DNA of 64,000 nt from Chinchilla lanigera (taxonomy: Eukaryota > Chordata > Mammalia > Rodentia > Chinchillidae), in NCBI RefSeq assembly GCF_000276665.1, contig NW_004955472.1, forward strand, positions 6,839,793 through 6,903,792, in the 5' to 3' direction. The translations under genes and the position numbers were made by a program. The stretch's first letter is position 1. Every line of letters begins with the position of its first letter. The notes under the pieces were generated by a model that saw only the letters and a program-made list of their open reading frames with translations, ran no database searches and was not told where the DNA came from. This document shows, piece after piece, positions 34,816 to 46,374 of the stretch.

Positions 34816-35680
34816 AATCCCCCTGTAATCTACATGGGTATAAACGCAGCAACCCTCAGCGGTGGTCCCAGGACCCTCAGCAATCTCTTTTGCTTGTTTA
34901 GCCCTCTGCCTTCTGAGTGTAGAGCCCAGCCCTGACGCTTCCCTTCAAATCTGTGTGCTTTCTGACCTTACAATTCTCCTGGTTAGTTCAAAAGCAGTTA
35001 TTAGAGTTTGAGTTTTAAACTGGCCTCCAACCATGAAACCACCAAGAGTTTCAATTTAATTTCCCTTTCATGCCCGTTCACACCTTGACTCCTTTTGAGA
35101 AAAACCAACTATTGATACTGATAATAAGCTCATTTTATGCTCTGGAAGGAAAAAAATGCTCAACTGAATTCACCATTAAATACATTCCTCTCCTGATGAA
35201 GTCTACATTTAAGTCAGGCTCCTATTAGCTCAGAAAGAGTGTCCACTGAGGTATGAAATGTTTATTGTAGTTAGTTCCTGCCAGCACTGCCAAAAGAGAG
35301 ATAATATTTTCAATGGCCAAAAGCCGCAATGCACAAGACATGAATTATGGATGTCTGTCTCTTTAGAACAAATCCATATAAATTATCCCATAGGGCAGAA
35401 TGCAGGAATTGGGGGCCCCTGCAAAAAATCTTGTCTCGGTATTCTCAGTATTGGAAACTTCAGGACGTGGAAGTCTGGAGACTAAATGAGACTCCGAATC
35501 ACAACCTTTCAGGGGGAAAGGGTAAGAATGAGCAGAGACCTGCGTTTCTGAACATCATCAGTCAAGATACCAGTCATCAACACACGATTATTATTCTCAT
35601 CAACCCAAAGCCTGAAAGTAATTGAGTGAAAAAAATTCTCACATTACGTGAAATGATTACTGCCTTTGAGCCATAATAAA
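34816..35680. other. Unassigned single-copy stretch
   Basis: No repeats. A consensus-like 5' splice sequence, AAAGGGTAAGAATG, is at about 35517-35530, with no partner exon identified. Confidence 0.4.
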
Positions 35681-36300
35681 CAATGATTCGCCCTGGTGCT
35701 AGGCAGCAAAACAGATGAGGGCTGCCCGCTGCTGGGGAAGGGCCAAACCACCGCCAGATTCCACCGCCGCCAGCCCCCCAGGGCCTCGTTTCATTTTCAG
35801 GCACGAGTAGGCGCTGCTGAAATACCCGCTGTAGATGCACAACGTGGCTCCACACGCGGAAGTTGGCCCCCTGACCCTCTGGAGCTTTCCAGCACACGCT
35901 TGCCTCCTCGGCTTCCAAGAAACATAAGGGGCCCAGGAAGAAGCAGCAATTGTGGAACACGGAGCCTCACCTGTTGCTTTCAGGTGGAAGTTGTCAGACC
36001 AGGCAGAGAGACAAGCAGAACGCAGGAGGAGGCACGACACAGGCAAAAGGATTACAAAGAGACGCCCTCAGAGAGGGAGGCTGGAGATCAGTACCGGAGC
36101 AGAAGGGGTGCCGGGCCTCTGTCCCGTCAGGGTTCAGCAGTGTGGAGGAATTCTGGAGGCAGCTCTGCAGGTCCCCCAGGTGCTGAACCGGAGCAAGCCA
36201 CCTCATAGGAAGGCTGTAATCAATAAATTAGGTTTCCGTCTCCCTTGCCTCTCCCGGCAACGCAGGGCCAGCTGTTGGCACACGGGCTCCTTTGTCTAAG
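35681..36300. other. GC-rich repeat-free segment with open frames on both strands
   Basis: Holds a 170-codon frame on the plus strand (35696-36208) and antiparallel frames on the minus strand (35577-36046). All are rich in Arg, Pro, Gly and Ser, as GC-rich noncoding DNA produces. No domain, signal peptide or family seen. A possible acceptor (TTGCTTTCAG) ends at about 35983. Could be a lncRNA exon or conserved element; coding is not supported. Confidence 0.35.
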
Positions 36301-37269
36301 TTCAATGCAACTTTTCTTGCCTCCTAGACTGGTTGCCCTTTCAGACAGCACAACTTCCACAACTATAGGCAGCAGCTCAAAACACACTTAAATTGTTAAA
36401 GTCATGAAGGTTAAGGCACCCTCAGAAATACATCATTTTAAAGAGAAAGGGTCACTTCCAGTTTCAGTTATAATACTTAAAGACTTTAGTGGTGACAATT
36501 TCTGTCCTTATAATGCTAACAAACTGAAAATTAATGAATTTTCTTAGGCCCATAAAAGAACTGAGAATGCAAAGCAAATTGCCACTCCCAAGTCTTGGAG
36601 TCCTGTCAAGGAAAGAAAGTTAAATGCAGAGTCTTGGCCAAGAATTGTTTACCTACACAGAAGCTACCAGAAACTTCTAGGAAAGCTTAAGTGGAAGATT
36701 TGATAAATTGCTAAAGGTTAACTGCGGACTATCTAAATATTGAAAAAGTTTCTGGGTAACGGTCTTAGGAGACAACTGCTCTTCGTTGAGTTTTACTTGT
36801 AGGAGCCTCACCAATTCACATAGTGGGGAGCCAGAAAAGAACTCATCTCAGATTTGCTGGGCAAAAAGAAGTATCTGTTAAATACGCCCAGAGCACTTTT
36901 TGTAGCAATTGTCTACTATCGAGAGAAAAAAATAGTACCAGGACATCACTCCACTAGGAGAAAGGACATTCACTTCTCTGGCTGCAGCACACTTTAGCTT
37001 TTCTGCTTTGCCGGGATGTGAGGAAGCTAAGAAACATGAGCAAAGGCCAAACCCAAGAAATACAGACCCTAAAAGACTGAGATTTGTACATAAGGTTATA
37101 GAACAGTTCCTCTGCTATTCTTTACCACCAGTCGAAGAGGTTTTCTGCATAATATCAGTGAATTACAATTGAAAAACAAAACAAAAAGAATATTTAAAAC
37201 CTCCTATATTTAAAAATACAGCAAATTCACTTCAGCTCTCAGCCAGATAAACATTAAACCTATAGGCAA
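36301..37269. other. Unassigned stretch
   Basis: May include decayed 5' L1 sequence towards its right end. Nothing is diagnostic. Confidence 0.35.
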
Positions 37270-38506
37270 AAGTTTATTTACCTCACTCTGTTGCCTGTTA
37301 TACCCAATTTTCCATCAAAAAAGTTCAAGGTATTATAAAATGCAAAAATAAACACACTGTGAAGAGAGAAAGAAAACATTTGAATTAGACTCAGCTAAGA
37401 CATAGGTTTGGTAACTATCAGGCAAGGAATTTAAAATAACTGCAATTAATGTATTAAAGACCCTAATGGAAAATATGGAAAATGTGCAAGAATAGAATGT
37501 AATCAGACCAATGAAAACTCTGAGAAAAAAAAATCTAAGGAAATCTTGGGAAAAAACAGAAATGAGGCTGCCTTTGATGATTTCATTAATGAACCAGACA
37601 CAGTCAAAGAGAGAATCAATGAGCTTGAAGGTCAGTAGAAATGTTGTAAACTGAAATGTAAAGGGGGAAGAATAATGAAAAAACAGAGTAAAATACACAA
37701 GAAAAATACTCCAGAAAAGGAATAGTATAAGCATAACTGGAAGAGAAAGGAGGAAATAAAACAGAAGAAATATTATAATTAATAATGGCCCAAATTAATA
37801 ATGGCCAGCCCACAAATTAATAACACACCAAACCACACTCCCAGAAACTAATTGAAAGCAAAGCATCTGAGAGAAACTGATGTAGCAAGTTAGAACAGAA
37901 CTTAGAGAAGACCAAGGATCAGAATTACACCAGACTTGTCAGTCAAAACTATATAAGCAAGAAGAAAGTATTTAAAATTTTGAAAGAGAAATAAATCATT
38001 AATAGGAAACCAACTTTAGAGATTAAGATTCAAGTTAAAAGTAAAGGGATAGAAAAAAGGTATATGATGCTCACAGCAATCAAAGGAAAGCAGAAATTGT
38101 TATATTGATTCAAACACTGCAAATTTAATCTTATTGACATTTATAGAAATCTTTCAGGAAAAGTAAAATTCACATGTTTTTCAAGTTCACTTGGAAAACT
38201 AACCAAGGTAAACCACATTTTAAGCCATAGAAACTATCTTTACAATGTTAAATAATATAAACCATACAATTCTCTCAGAGAACAATGGAATTAAAATGGA
38301 AACCAGTAAAAGAATGATTGTTGGAAATCTCAGAGTATTTGTAGTTTTAAAAACTCACTTGTAAAACACACAGGAATCAAAAACCTCTGAAGGTTAGGTA
38401 TAATTATTTTGAACTAAATGAAAATTCACCTTCTCATAATTTACAAAATGTAGTGAAAGCAGTGCTTCCAGGGTATTCTGAAGCATTAAATGCATTTACG
38501 ACAGAA
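37270..38506 (+). mobile_element. Old L1, ORF1 and first ORF2 relics
   Basis: Recognisable L1 order. The ORF1 zone includes CAGGCAAGGAATTTAAAATA (37421), GATGATTTCATTAATGAACC (37577), GAGAGAATCAATGAGCTTGA (37609) and AGCAAGAAGAAAGTATTTAA (37958). The ORF2 endonuclease zone follows: TTATTGACATTTATAGAAAT (38132), CCACATTTTAAGCCATAGAA (38213), ACAATGGAATTAAAATGGAA (38282). Many stops and gaps; fully dead. It continues at 38846 and 39538 after two insertions. Confidence 0.85.
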
Positions 38507-38845
38507 GGCTGGGAAAGCAGAAGAGAGGGGGTGACAAGGAAGGCCCATCGTGGGAACTGTCATGCCTAAGAGAGGAGTAGGAAGCTCTTTTGTGCTATTG
38601 CACGGCAGGGTTGCTATAGATAATGACAATATAATGTCTATTTCAGCAAGCTAGAGGAAATTATTTCAAATATTTTTACTACTCAGAAATGATAAATATT
38701 TGAAAAGAAAGATGTTTACCCTCATTTCAACATTACACAGTGTACACATGTAGCAAAACATCAAATAGTGTCCTACAATAGATAAGATTTTGTTTTTATG
38801 TTGTCAGTTAAAATAAATGTAAGTTAAAAATAAATATCTAAAATC
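38507..38845 (+). mobile_element. L1MA-like 3' end inserted in the older L1
   Basis: Interrupts the ORF2 relic between AATGCATTTACGACAGAAG and CTAAAATCAATAATCTAAGC. Content is L1MA-type 3' UTR: GGGTTGCTATAGATAATGAC, CATTACACAGTGTACACATG, TAGCAAAACATCAAATAGTG, ending in TTAAAATAAATG. No clear target duplication remains. Confidence 0.7.
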
Positions 38846-38943
38846 AATAATCTAAGCTTCCACCAAAGAGAAATGTCAGATGAAAAACAAATTAAGCATA
38901 AAGCAACAGAAATAACTCATTAAAAATAGAGCATGGAGACACA
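38846..38943 (+). mobile_element. Old L1, ORF2 relic continued
   Basis: CTAAAATCAATAATCTAAGC, TTCCACCAAAGAGAAATG, CATTAAAAATAGAGCA; follows directly in L1 order from the part before 38507. Confidence 0.8.
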
Positions 38944-39537
38944 GGTGCAAGTCTCTCAGTCCTTCTTTTCAGTCCTGGCCTTCCTTCCAGCCATCACACC
39001 TCAGTGACAGGAGTCGCTGATGAGGAGGTAATAAGCTATTTTTCACAACCATTAGGCTGTAACTACCTGTTAGATCTTTCTTGCGTATCTCTGTCTTCCT
39101 GAGAAACCGCTTTGAAGATACCACCATGTATTACAGCAGCCGTTGATATTTTCCTACTAATCTGTCCATAACTCTGTAATGTTTGTATTGTTCCTATGCT
39201 ATTTTGTAAATGGATGTATGTTTATTACTGTGTTTCCTACAACAACCATTGAGAATAGTCAATGATTATTCAATTGGTCACTCATGTATAGCTCTATTTA
39301 TTTTCTTTAGAAGCCACTTTGAAGATACCAAAGTATAGTAGAATAACCATTGATAATCTTCTACCACTTTTGTCTGTAACACACTATTATTTCTCTATTT
39401 GTTTTCCTGAGGAACTATCTTGTAGATAACAATATGTAAATCAACAGCCATTAATAACTTCCTACCACTTTGTCTGTAATTCAGTAAGCCCACCTATTAC
39501 TGTGTTATCCTTCTTTTACTCTTTAAAATAATAATTA
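38944..39537 (+). mobile_element. L1 3'-UTR insertion with ~100-bp tandem units, 12-bp TSD
   Basis: A 594-bp insertion into the old L1 with a perfect 12-bp duplication, AAAAATAGAGCA, at 38932-38943 and 39538-39549. It ends CTCTTTAAAATAATAATT, as the L1 3' UTRs at 1195 and 11285 do. Inside, related units start near 39010, 39111, 39215, 39318 and 39419, carrying variants of TTTGAAGATACCA, ACCATTGATAAT and CTTTTGTCTGTAA. Spacing is about 100 bp. Units 4 and 5 are the most alike. No ORF2 sequence is present. Confidence 0.85.
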
Positions 39538-39907
39538 AAAAATAGAGCATAAATCAATGCAACTGTAAACAAAGGAACACTAGAAAAAAAAAATCAAGGA
39601 ACCCAAAGCTGGCTTTTAAGAATGATCATAAAACTGATCAACTCTTAGTGAGGCCAAGAAAAAAAGAGAAGACACAAATTGCCAGTCTCAGAAATGATAG
39701 AGTAATCATCACTACAGTTCTCAAGAAGAATAAATTGATCATAGAGAAGTAGTAGAAATCACTATTTTCCTACAAATTTGATACTTTATGGGAAGTGAAC
39801 CAATTCCTTGAAATGCAGAAACTACTAAAACAAGGAGAAACTGACATAATCTGCTTAGGCTTGTATCTATTAAAGACATTTAACAATTAATAACCTTCCA
39901 AAGAGAA
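39538..39907 (+). mobile_element. Old L1, ORF2 relic continued
   Basis: AGCTGGCTTTTAAGAATGAT (39608), AAAAAGAGAAGACACAAATT (39661), CCAATTCCTTGAAATGC (39799), TATCTATTAAAGACATTTAA (39865) and AATAACCTTCCAAAGAGAA (39889) follow ORF2 order up to the start of the reverse transcriptase zone, where the copy stops. Confidence 0.85.
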
Positions 39908-40474
39908 TGTCCACAAACAAAATTATCAAACCATTTTCCTTTGTTTTTTCCACGATTCCTCATCCAGTGCCACTAGCCAAAGTGAGCTTTAGCTGTATAT
40001 TTGCGGATCCATTACTAAGAGTGCAAACAAAAAATACTTTACGTTCCCTAAGTCTGAAGCTAGTACTTGTCAATATAACTGTTCTGACTCCAATTGGAAT
40101 GTCACGGCTGTCAGATTAGGATCATGTTGACCTTATTACCAGACAATATGTGAAGAAACCAACTTGCTTTCAGGGTATCAAAGGTTCCTTAAGAAGAGGA
40201 TTTTCAGTCCACGTTATACCTCTGATGTTCTGTTCTAGATATTTGGGAATGTTCAGAACTGCATCAGAAATCTCGGATATGCTGTCAAGCCTCTTCCCAG
40301 AAAGCTGCCTAAGTGCATACTGCTAGGTTTAATGTAAATTTTAGAATCTATCTGAAACCTAAAGCAATTACCCTAAAGTTATTATAGGTATTAGCCAGAG
40401 TACAGAGGAAAAAGAAAATTAAAATTAGGAAATCGTGTTGCTGGTCACAAAACTAAAATCAAATGTCATTTCAC
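39908..40474. other. Unassigned stretch
   Basis: Nothing recognised. Confidence 0.5.
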
Positions 40475-40740
40475 CGAGGAAGCCTGCTTTCAACCTCAGA
40501 ATAGATATATTTGCATACACCTGGCACCTTTTATTTTTGTCCTTTTATGTTTCCTTCATAATGGTTTGAAGAGTTTCTAATGAAATATTTGTGTGATTAC
40601 TTGATCCCCTCTTTTGTAAACTTAGAGTCCAAATCTTTTTCACTCCCCATTCTATCTGAAATATGCAGATGGTGCAGCGTTTTACCTAATATATATTTAT
40701 TTGTTAAATGAGCAAACAAATGCATAAATAATAAAGACCT
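40475..40740 (+). repeat. L2 LINE 3'-end fossil
   Basis: GAGGAAGCCTGCTTTCAACC, GCACCTTTTATTTTTGTCC, TTTGTAAACTTAGAGTCC and ATATATATTTATTTGTTAAA with GAGCAAACAAATGC at the end follow L2 3' order. Confidence 0.6.
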
Positions 40741-40751
40741 TCTCCAGAAAG

Positions 40752-40870
40752 AATAGCCATCATCAAGAAATCAAATTATAACATGTGGTGGCAAGGCTTT
40801 GAGAAAAAAGGAACCTTTCTACGTTGTTTGTGGGAATGTAAACTAGTGCAATCAGTATGAAGATTCCACT
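40752..40870 (+). mobile_element. L1 ORF2 C-terminal fragment
   Basis: GAATAGCCATCATCAAGAAA, GTGGTGGCAAGGCTTTGAGA, GTTTGTGGGAATGTAAACTA and TGAAGATTCC correspond to the familiar late-ORF2 segment. Truncated at both ends. Confidence 0.75.
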
Positions 40871-41359
40871 TCTCTTTTTAGACATTGAGCTTCAAAATTC
40901 TTTCAGTGATGATTTGTTGTTCATGGGCTTGACAGGAAAAGCAACATTTAAATAAATTGTTCAAATAACATATTATCGCACTGTATGTGTTTCCTACATA
41001 TTGCTGCTGGCGCTCAACCCGGGGTTCTTTTGCTGGGTTCAGATGGAAATCATGAATTGACAAAGTACAACTCTGCTGGCATTTCTGAACTCACGACACG
41101 ACACCAGGCAATGCTGGATGCCAACAGTTGACATGGCCAACTGTGGTCGCTGACACTGCTGGCCAGGATGCCAGCTTTGCTGGACACCATAAGTTGACTT
41201 AGTTTGGTGCTAGTCTTTGTTGGCTGCTGGTCTCTGGAGCTCTTCAACATTAATAGCTCTAAATGTTTCTTGTCTTTCTTTGAAAACAACCACTCTGTCC
41301 AAAGTACTCAGGAAAAAGTTCTACATAGATTTACAAGACTTTTGGAACCCACAATAATT
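40871..41359. other. Unassigned stretch with CTGC-rich short repeats
   Basis: Repeated GCTGG/GCTGC words at 41000-41240 on both strands. No family recognised. Confidence 0.4.
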
Positions 41360-41995
41360 GGGAAATAAGTCACAAGCAGGATTACAGGAAGATCAAAGTG
41401 AGTCCATTCTAAGCTGCAACACGGTGGGGTGCAGGGGAGTAGATAGAAGGCAGCCTTCAGTCAGACAGGGCTGGGCCCTCAAAGGAGCCGGTATGGAAGA
41501 CAAGATATCTTGCAACTGTGGGAGAGACAGGCACATCCATTATGGGCCAGACGTTAGGACAAAAGACTAAAGCAGTGCACCCACATACCTCGCTAGGTGT
41601 GGACACCAGGGATTGCTATTTTAAACAGGTATCAGTCATCTTAACAAAGCCAGGAAGAGTCTCTAATGCAACCCCTGCAGGGAAAGCTCCTGTTCTGTAT
41701 TCACGCTCCCATGCTATGTGACTGGCTTCCTCATTTGATCCCGACTTGATCAATTTTACCTGAACAAGTACACTTGTAATCTTACCGGTGGACCGTAGTT
41801 TTGTCCCCTCTCACCCTCACCCTGCGAGTTCCCATGTTTCCCACCTTGGACCCACCTCACCTCGTGGTTTTGCTCTATAAAAACCCCTGGGGAAGGCAGG
41901 TTCCCAGGCAACCCACTCGGGCTCCCTTCTGTCAGTCTCTCTCTCGGACAGAAGCTTTCTTTCCCCAATAAATATATTCTGCTCTTAAAAAAAAA
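41360..41995 (+). mobile_element. LTR-like U3-R segment ending in poly(A), probable ERV
   Basis: A CTATAAAAAC box at about 41875-41884 is followed about 87 bases later by CCCAATAAATA (about 41964-41974), then TATTCTGCTCTT and ten A. TATA, short R with CTCTCTCGGACAGAAG, then AATAAA and poly(A) about 15 bases on is the layout of the 3' end of a retroviral transcript (class-I-like by feel). The left boundary is a guess, and U5 is not seen. It could be a copied transcript rather than an LTR insertion. Confidence 0.5.
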
Positions 41996-42656
41996 ACCAA
42001 GAGGTAGCTGCAGAGTGCAGCTATATAGCAGCCACAAGCCTCTCAGTAGAGGAAGGGCTGAAACCAGGAAATCTGGAAGGCTTGCTGTGAGTATTGGATA
42101 TGCAAATAAAGTTTCTAGATTCTTCTTTTCTTGATCTTAGCCCCTCCAGGTTACTCTCTCATTCTTCAAATACGCAAAACTGTCCTCTGAAGTGGAGGAA
42201 GTGGGCGAGGGCCACCATGCTGCTCGCATACCCAGGGAGGACACTGGAGCAACCTGTCCCAGTCCCCCAGTCCATGGGGGAGCAGAGGGGAGCAAGGGAG
42301 AGAGCTGTGCTGGCTGCTGGCCAGGAACCCCCTCTGTCGACACAGAGAAAAATAAATCAGGCCCTTCTCATTTATTTTCTTTCCAGAATTAAATTTTTAA
42401 TAATTTTCCTTTGGAAGCCTGAAAAATATGTATGGCCTTCATAGGCAGAAGTGCAGCCTTTCAGCAACTCTATCGGAGATTCTTAATGTAAGACATGCTT
42501 TAGCTAAAACTTCATGGGAAAATTAAATCATTAAATTCAAATTAGAGGAGTTTCTTACCCTATCTCCTATCCAAAAAATTGTCCCCTACTGATTTATTTT
42601 TAATTTGTTAAGTAGTCTTAAAACGGGGACAGAGAGTAGCATGAAGTACTTCAGTC
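41996..42656. other. Unassigned stretch
   Basis: Locally GC-rich at 42180-42340 with antiparallel open frames, no domain recognised. Confidence 0.45.
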
Positions 42657-42732
42657 CTTTTTTTTGGTACCAGGAACTGAACTCACATTTGCCAGGTAGG
42701 TGCCATGCCACTGAGCTAAATCCCTGGCTCCT
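42657..42732 (-). mobile_element. ID SINE, internally deleted
   Basis: Antisense ID: short oligo(T), GGTACCAGGAACTGAACTCA, then GCCAGGTAGGTGCC and CTGAGCTAAATCCCTGGCTC. The segment between the B box and the anticodon-arm equivalent is about 10 bases shorter than in other copies. Confidence 0.88.
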
Positions 42733-42939
42733 CCAGTGCATGTTGAATCAAACAATTTCCATGTCTCCTGGCCTGTAATTTAATATATAATTTTAACAAT
42801 TGGAAATGATTAAAAACTTTGGGAACATTTGTTTTTGTTCGCTATTTGCTGTACAGACTTTACTTTCTGAAGTGCTGAAGGTCTGTCCACCTTCTATGTA
42901 ATGATTCTAATTAGATTAGATTATCTGAAGAATTTACTA
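42733..42939. other. Unassigned spacer
   Basis: Nothing recognised. Confidence 0.5.
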
Positions 42940-43080
42940 AATGATTGTTAATTAATTTTTTTAAAATTTGCATACAGTTAGTATTTCTTTTTCTGGTGTA
43001 TATCTCTTTGAGTATTCACACATACCTAGTTTCTTATAAACACCATCACAGAACTATCTCACATGGACCTTTCAGCATCA
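42940..43080 (-). mobile_element. Possible antisense old L1 scrap
   Basis: TTTGCATACAGTTAGTATTT through TATAAACACCATCACAGAAC resembles the antisense segment of ancient L1 3' regions. Diverged, low certainty. Confidence 0.4.
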
Positions 43081-44604
43081 GGCATTTCCAGCATATAATG
43101 GCTATGTCATCCCACAAGCCAACTAGAGATGTAAAAAGTTATGTTCACAGAAAAACAGATAGATGAATACTTTATTATCAGAAAATTTAAAACTATGATA
43201 TTCATAATCAGAAAATTTAAAAGTATAAGAAAAATGATATTTTCGCATATTTTAATTTTTTAGCCCCATGAGAAACCATCATCTAGCATATAAATTGGAA
43301 ACTGCCTATCATTTCTTATATTCCCAAAATTTAGCGAATAGAAGAATAGTTAGGAGTACCATTGAACTGATCTAATTCAAGGCACTTGAATGCAGTTAAA
43401 TGATATTCATATATCCTTCTGTTTTCCAGTCTAGATGCTTTCATAATGTGGAGGGGCTTAATGGATCAGTGTAAGAATCATCAGAACAATGACTAGCACT
43501 TACATCAAGAGACTATTATGCAATTATAATTAAAAACCATTAGTGATTGCAATTTTTGTCACTTTTTCCCCTTTGGTGAGTGTTCTTTATTTTCTTCCAG
43601 CTCAGTGGGGTAATTCTAAAGAATGATTTAATTTTTCAAATGCTGAAGCACACCAACCGTGTTCATATATTTCTAAGGATGATTTAATAAGGCCTGTAGA
43701 CTAACTTGCTATAATTTTTGAGTGGAGAACATATCCTACACAGTGGGGGAGTGTGAAGGGACTACACATGCTAGAAATGATGATTGACATGTGGGCTGGT
43801 GAGATGTCAAGGCCTGAAGAGCTTCACTGCAGAAATACCACAGCAGAACATGTACCTCTTCACCCTAGCAATGTAATAAGTTTCACTTCTCTCTAGGAAC
43901 TGAAAAGGGAATTAAAAAAAAATAAGGACCAGGAAAGCCCCATTCTTCTTCTTCCTTTCTGTTTTTCTTAAGCCCCATTTTTTAGCTGCACGTATCCTTC
44001 CACCACACATCCTGATGACTGGTTAAAATCCTATCATTTCCCAATTTTCTGTGCTAAAAGGATAAAGGTAATAAATGTTGTTGTTGACTTTCAGTTCCAA
44101 GTTGAAGTCTAGGTACAAAATAGGAGAACCAGAAGTCCCTTCTTTGTGGGAAGTCTCTTAGCAGAGACTAGGACTTTGCCACAAAGCAAAGCACAGGCTT
44201 CACAGAAGAAAGCCAGTGTAAACAAGAAACTAAAAACAGAGCTACTGTCAGCTCCTTCTCATCCTTTACCCACCTGCCTTACACTCCTCTGGACAGGCGT
44301 ATTTGATAGCTGTCGGAAATGCTGATAAAAGCATCAAGTCATGTGTACAGGACACTTGGATGATTGGTGGGAATATGGAGTTCTTTTGACTCAGGTTTGG
44401 GAGCAGGAAGGAAAGGAGGATAAAAATGAAGAGTTAAATGAAAGAAGAAGAGCAGAGCTAACAGGGGAAGGCAGAGGTAGAGAACTCTATATGTCAGAAC
44501 ATCTTATCTATTGTTACCTCTAAGTGTGATTGTGACTAGAGACCCAGTTCTTAGAAAAGATGCTAAGATACATCTACAACGTTCCGCGCCTCTAAACCGC
44601 ATAA
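43081..44604. other. Unassigned stretch
   Basis: A 16-base word (ATCAGAAAATTTAAAA) is present at about 43177 and 43207. Otherwise nothing recognised. Confidence 0.5.
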
Positions 44605-44765
44605 AGCAATAGTTCTCAATATGCTACTCCCAGGCCCACATCAACTACACTGGATAACTTGCGAGAAAAGCAAATTCTCTGGCAGCCTCCTTCACACAGT
44701 TATAAAATGAGTCAGGTTGAGCTCAGGAAACTGTGTTCTGACAAGCCCTGTGGGTGACTGTTTTG
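44605..44765 (+). repeat. MER5A-like hAT-Charlie fossil
   Basis: ATAGTTCTCAATATGCTACT, GATAACTTGCGAGAAAAGCA, AAATTCTCTGGCAGC, CTGTGTTCTGACAAGCCCTG and GGGTGACTG follow MER5A order. Confidence 0.75.
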
Positions 44766-46374
44766 TCTCCCAAAGACTGAGAGTCACAGGAAAATAACAA
44801 CGTAGAAAAGACGGTGATTTTTAATGATTGATCTTAGATTGAGACTTTCAGAGTGGGCACATCATAAATGGGAAGAAAAGGAAGCAGGCTTCTCAGGGAT
44901 ACAACTGCATGTCACCCAGGGGAAGGGCGGCTGCAGGCGAATGATCTTGGGGAAACTTCAGAACCCCACTAGAATGACTCTGGACTGGTGATAAAGAATG
45001 TTGTGGAGTACAGTGCGTTGGCCGAGCAGTGTAAAGGGGTTGTCCAACAGAAGCGCTGTTGCCCAGGAGGGAGTTTTGGGAACCTGAGTTTGGGCTGAGT
45101 AAGTCAGGTGAGAGTAGGTGACCAGCTTTCCACTTCCTCTGCCTTTGAATGGACTTTGGTAAAGATAATGCAGGCAGCTAGGACCTAGAAGACCCAGACT
45201 CTGACGAACAAGTGCTCCCTTTGCTAATCATCAAGAACATACAATCTTTTTGATCACGTGCCAAAGGCAAGATAAACCAACATCTTGAAAACAACGGTAT
45301 TTTCTCAGGAGTACGGCAAACAAAGTCAGCACAGCGACTCCTCCCCACCCTTGTAACTTCGCTGTGTGTGGCCAGGATGTGTACAAACTTTCTTACATGT
45401 GCCTCTCAGAACTTCCTTCCCCCAACACCGCCCTCTGGTGGACAAAAAGAAGAACGAGAAGGAACTGTGATTTTCTTTTAACTGTGGCAAGGGAAGTCCA
45501 ATTTCTTTTTCTGAGGATCTAAACCAACTCACCAGTAAAAAGTAAAGGAGGGGGTTATGTTGATTACAAAGCTGATAAGTGAAAATAATCAAGTTCCAGG
45601 GGGCCTGAAAGCAAAAGTATATTTCATAACCCTCTGACTATGAGTGCCCCCCCCATAATTCTGTCGCTATTTTTAAGAAGCTCCAGGTTGCCAGATGAGA
45701 TCAATATCTCCTTGGACGTGCAGCACAGCTCATGGAACACACCATTGCCTCGGATCCGAGTTCAGGCCCTGTCTGCATCTTCCTGATGTCTCGCGTGGGA
45801 GGCCTCCCATCAGACCGCTTCTCTCGCTAGGAGTGCCCCCAGAAGTGATTAACCCTCGGCTTCCTCACAGCTTGTGACCGCAGTTACAGCATTTAATCTC
45901 CCCAGTAAAACGACCATGCACAGAGCATCAATCCCTGTGGCCGTGCAGTTGCTAACACCACATACCTGAAATAAAATCTCATCACTTCTAATACACAGAA
46001 TAGGAAAGTGACCTATATAACCACTCGTTAGCTTGACTCTCCACTCTTAAAGCACTAGGCATTACAGTGTGAAGCAAACTTAATTCAAGATTTGGAGAGT
46101 ATGAGGAGATTGACATCACATAAATGCAAATGTCTTTCTGTTCTTCCAGCTTATCAACTTCGCTTCCATATTGCCAAGTCAGACATAATCACACTCTCCC
46201 TGCCCTCCTGTGCACTCAAATTCGTGCCATTCTCTAATACAGAACAATGGGCATGGTATTTGACACTCTTTCTCCAAATATTCATGAGTTCAAGGTCTCA
46301 TCATCTAATTCATGAGGACCTACATAGGAATTCTCACTGACATAAGCCTTTTCTTCATGCCTTGGCTCAGAAAT
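44766..46374. other. Unassigned stretch
   Basis: No repeat or gene. A run of C is at 45647-45654. Confidence 0.5.

Noticed and set aside
35696..36208. 170-codon plus-strand open frame
   Set aside because: Composition typical of GC-rich noncoding DNA, antiparallel frames overlap, no domain. Kept only as a finding.
37333..37734. 133-codon minus-strand frame with hydrophobic residues
   Set aside because: It is the antisense of the A-rich L1 ORF1 relic, which yields Phe/Leu-rich nonsense.
39010..39530. Regularly spaced repeats considered as a CRISPR-like array
   Set aside because: Units of about 100 bp with no constant short repeat, in a mammalian L1 with a target duplication.
41500..41570. 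Possible zinc-knuckle remnant (CNCGRDRHIHYG) suggesting retroviral gag
   Set aside because: Cysteine spacing is wrong, the last cysteine is absent and no neighbouring gag sequence is recognised. Likely chance.
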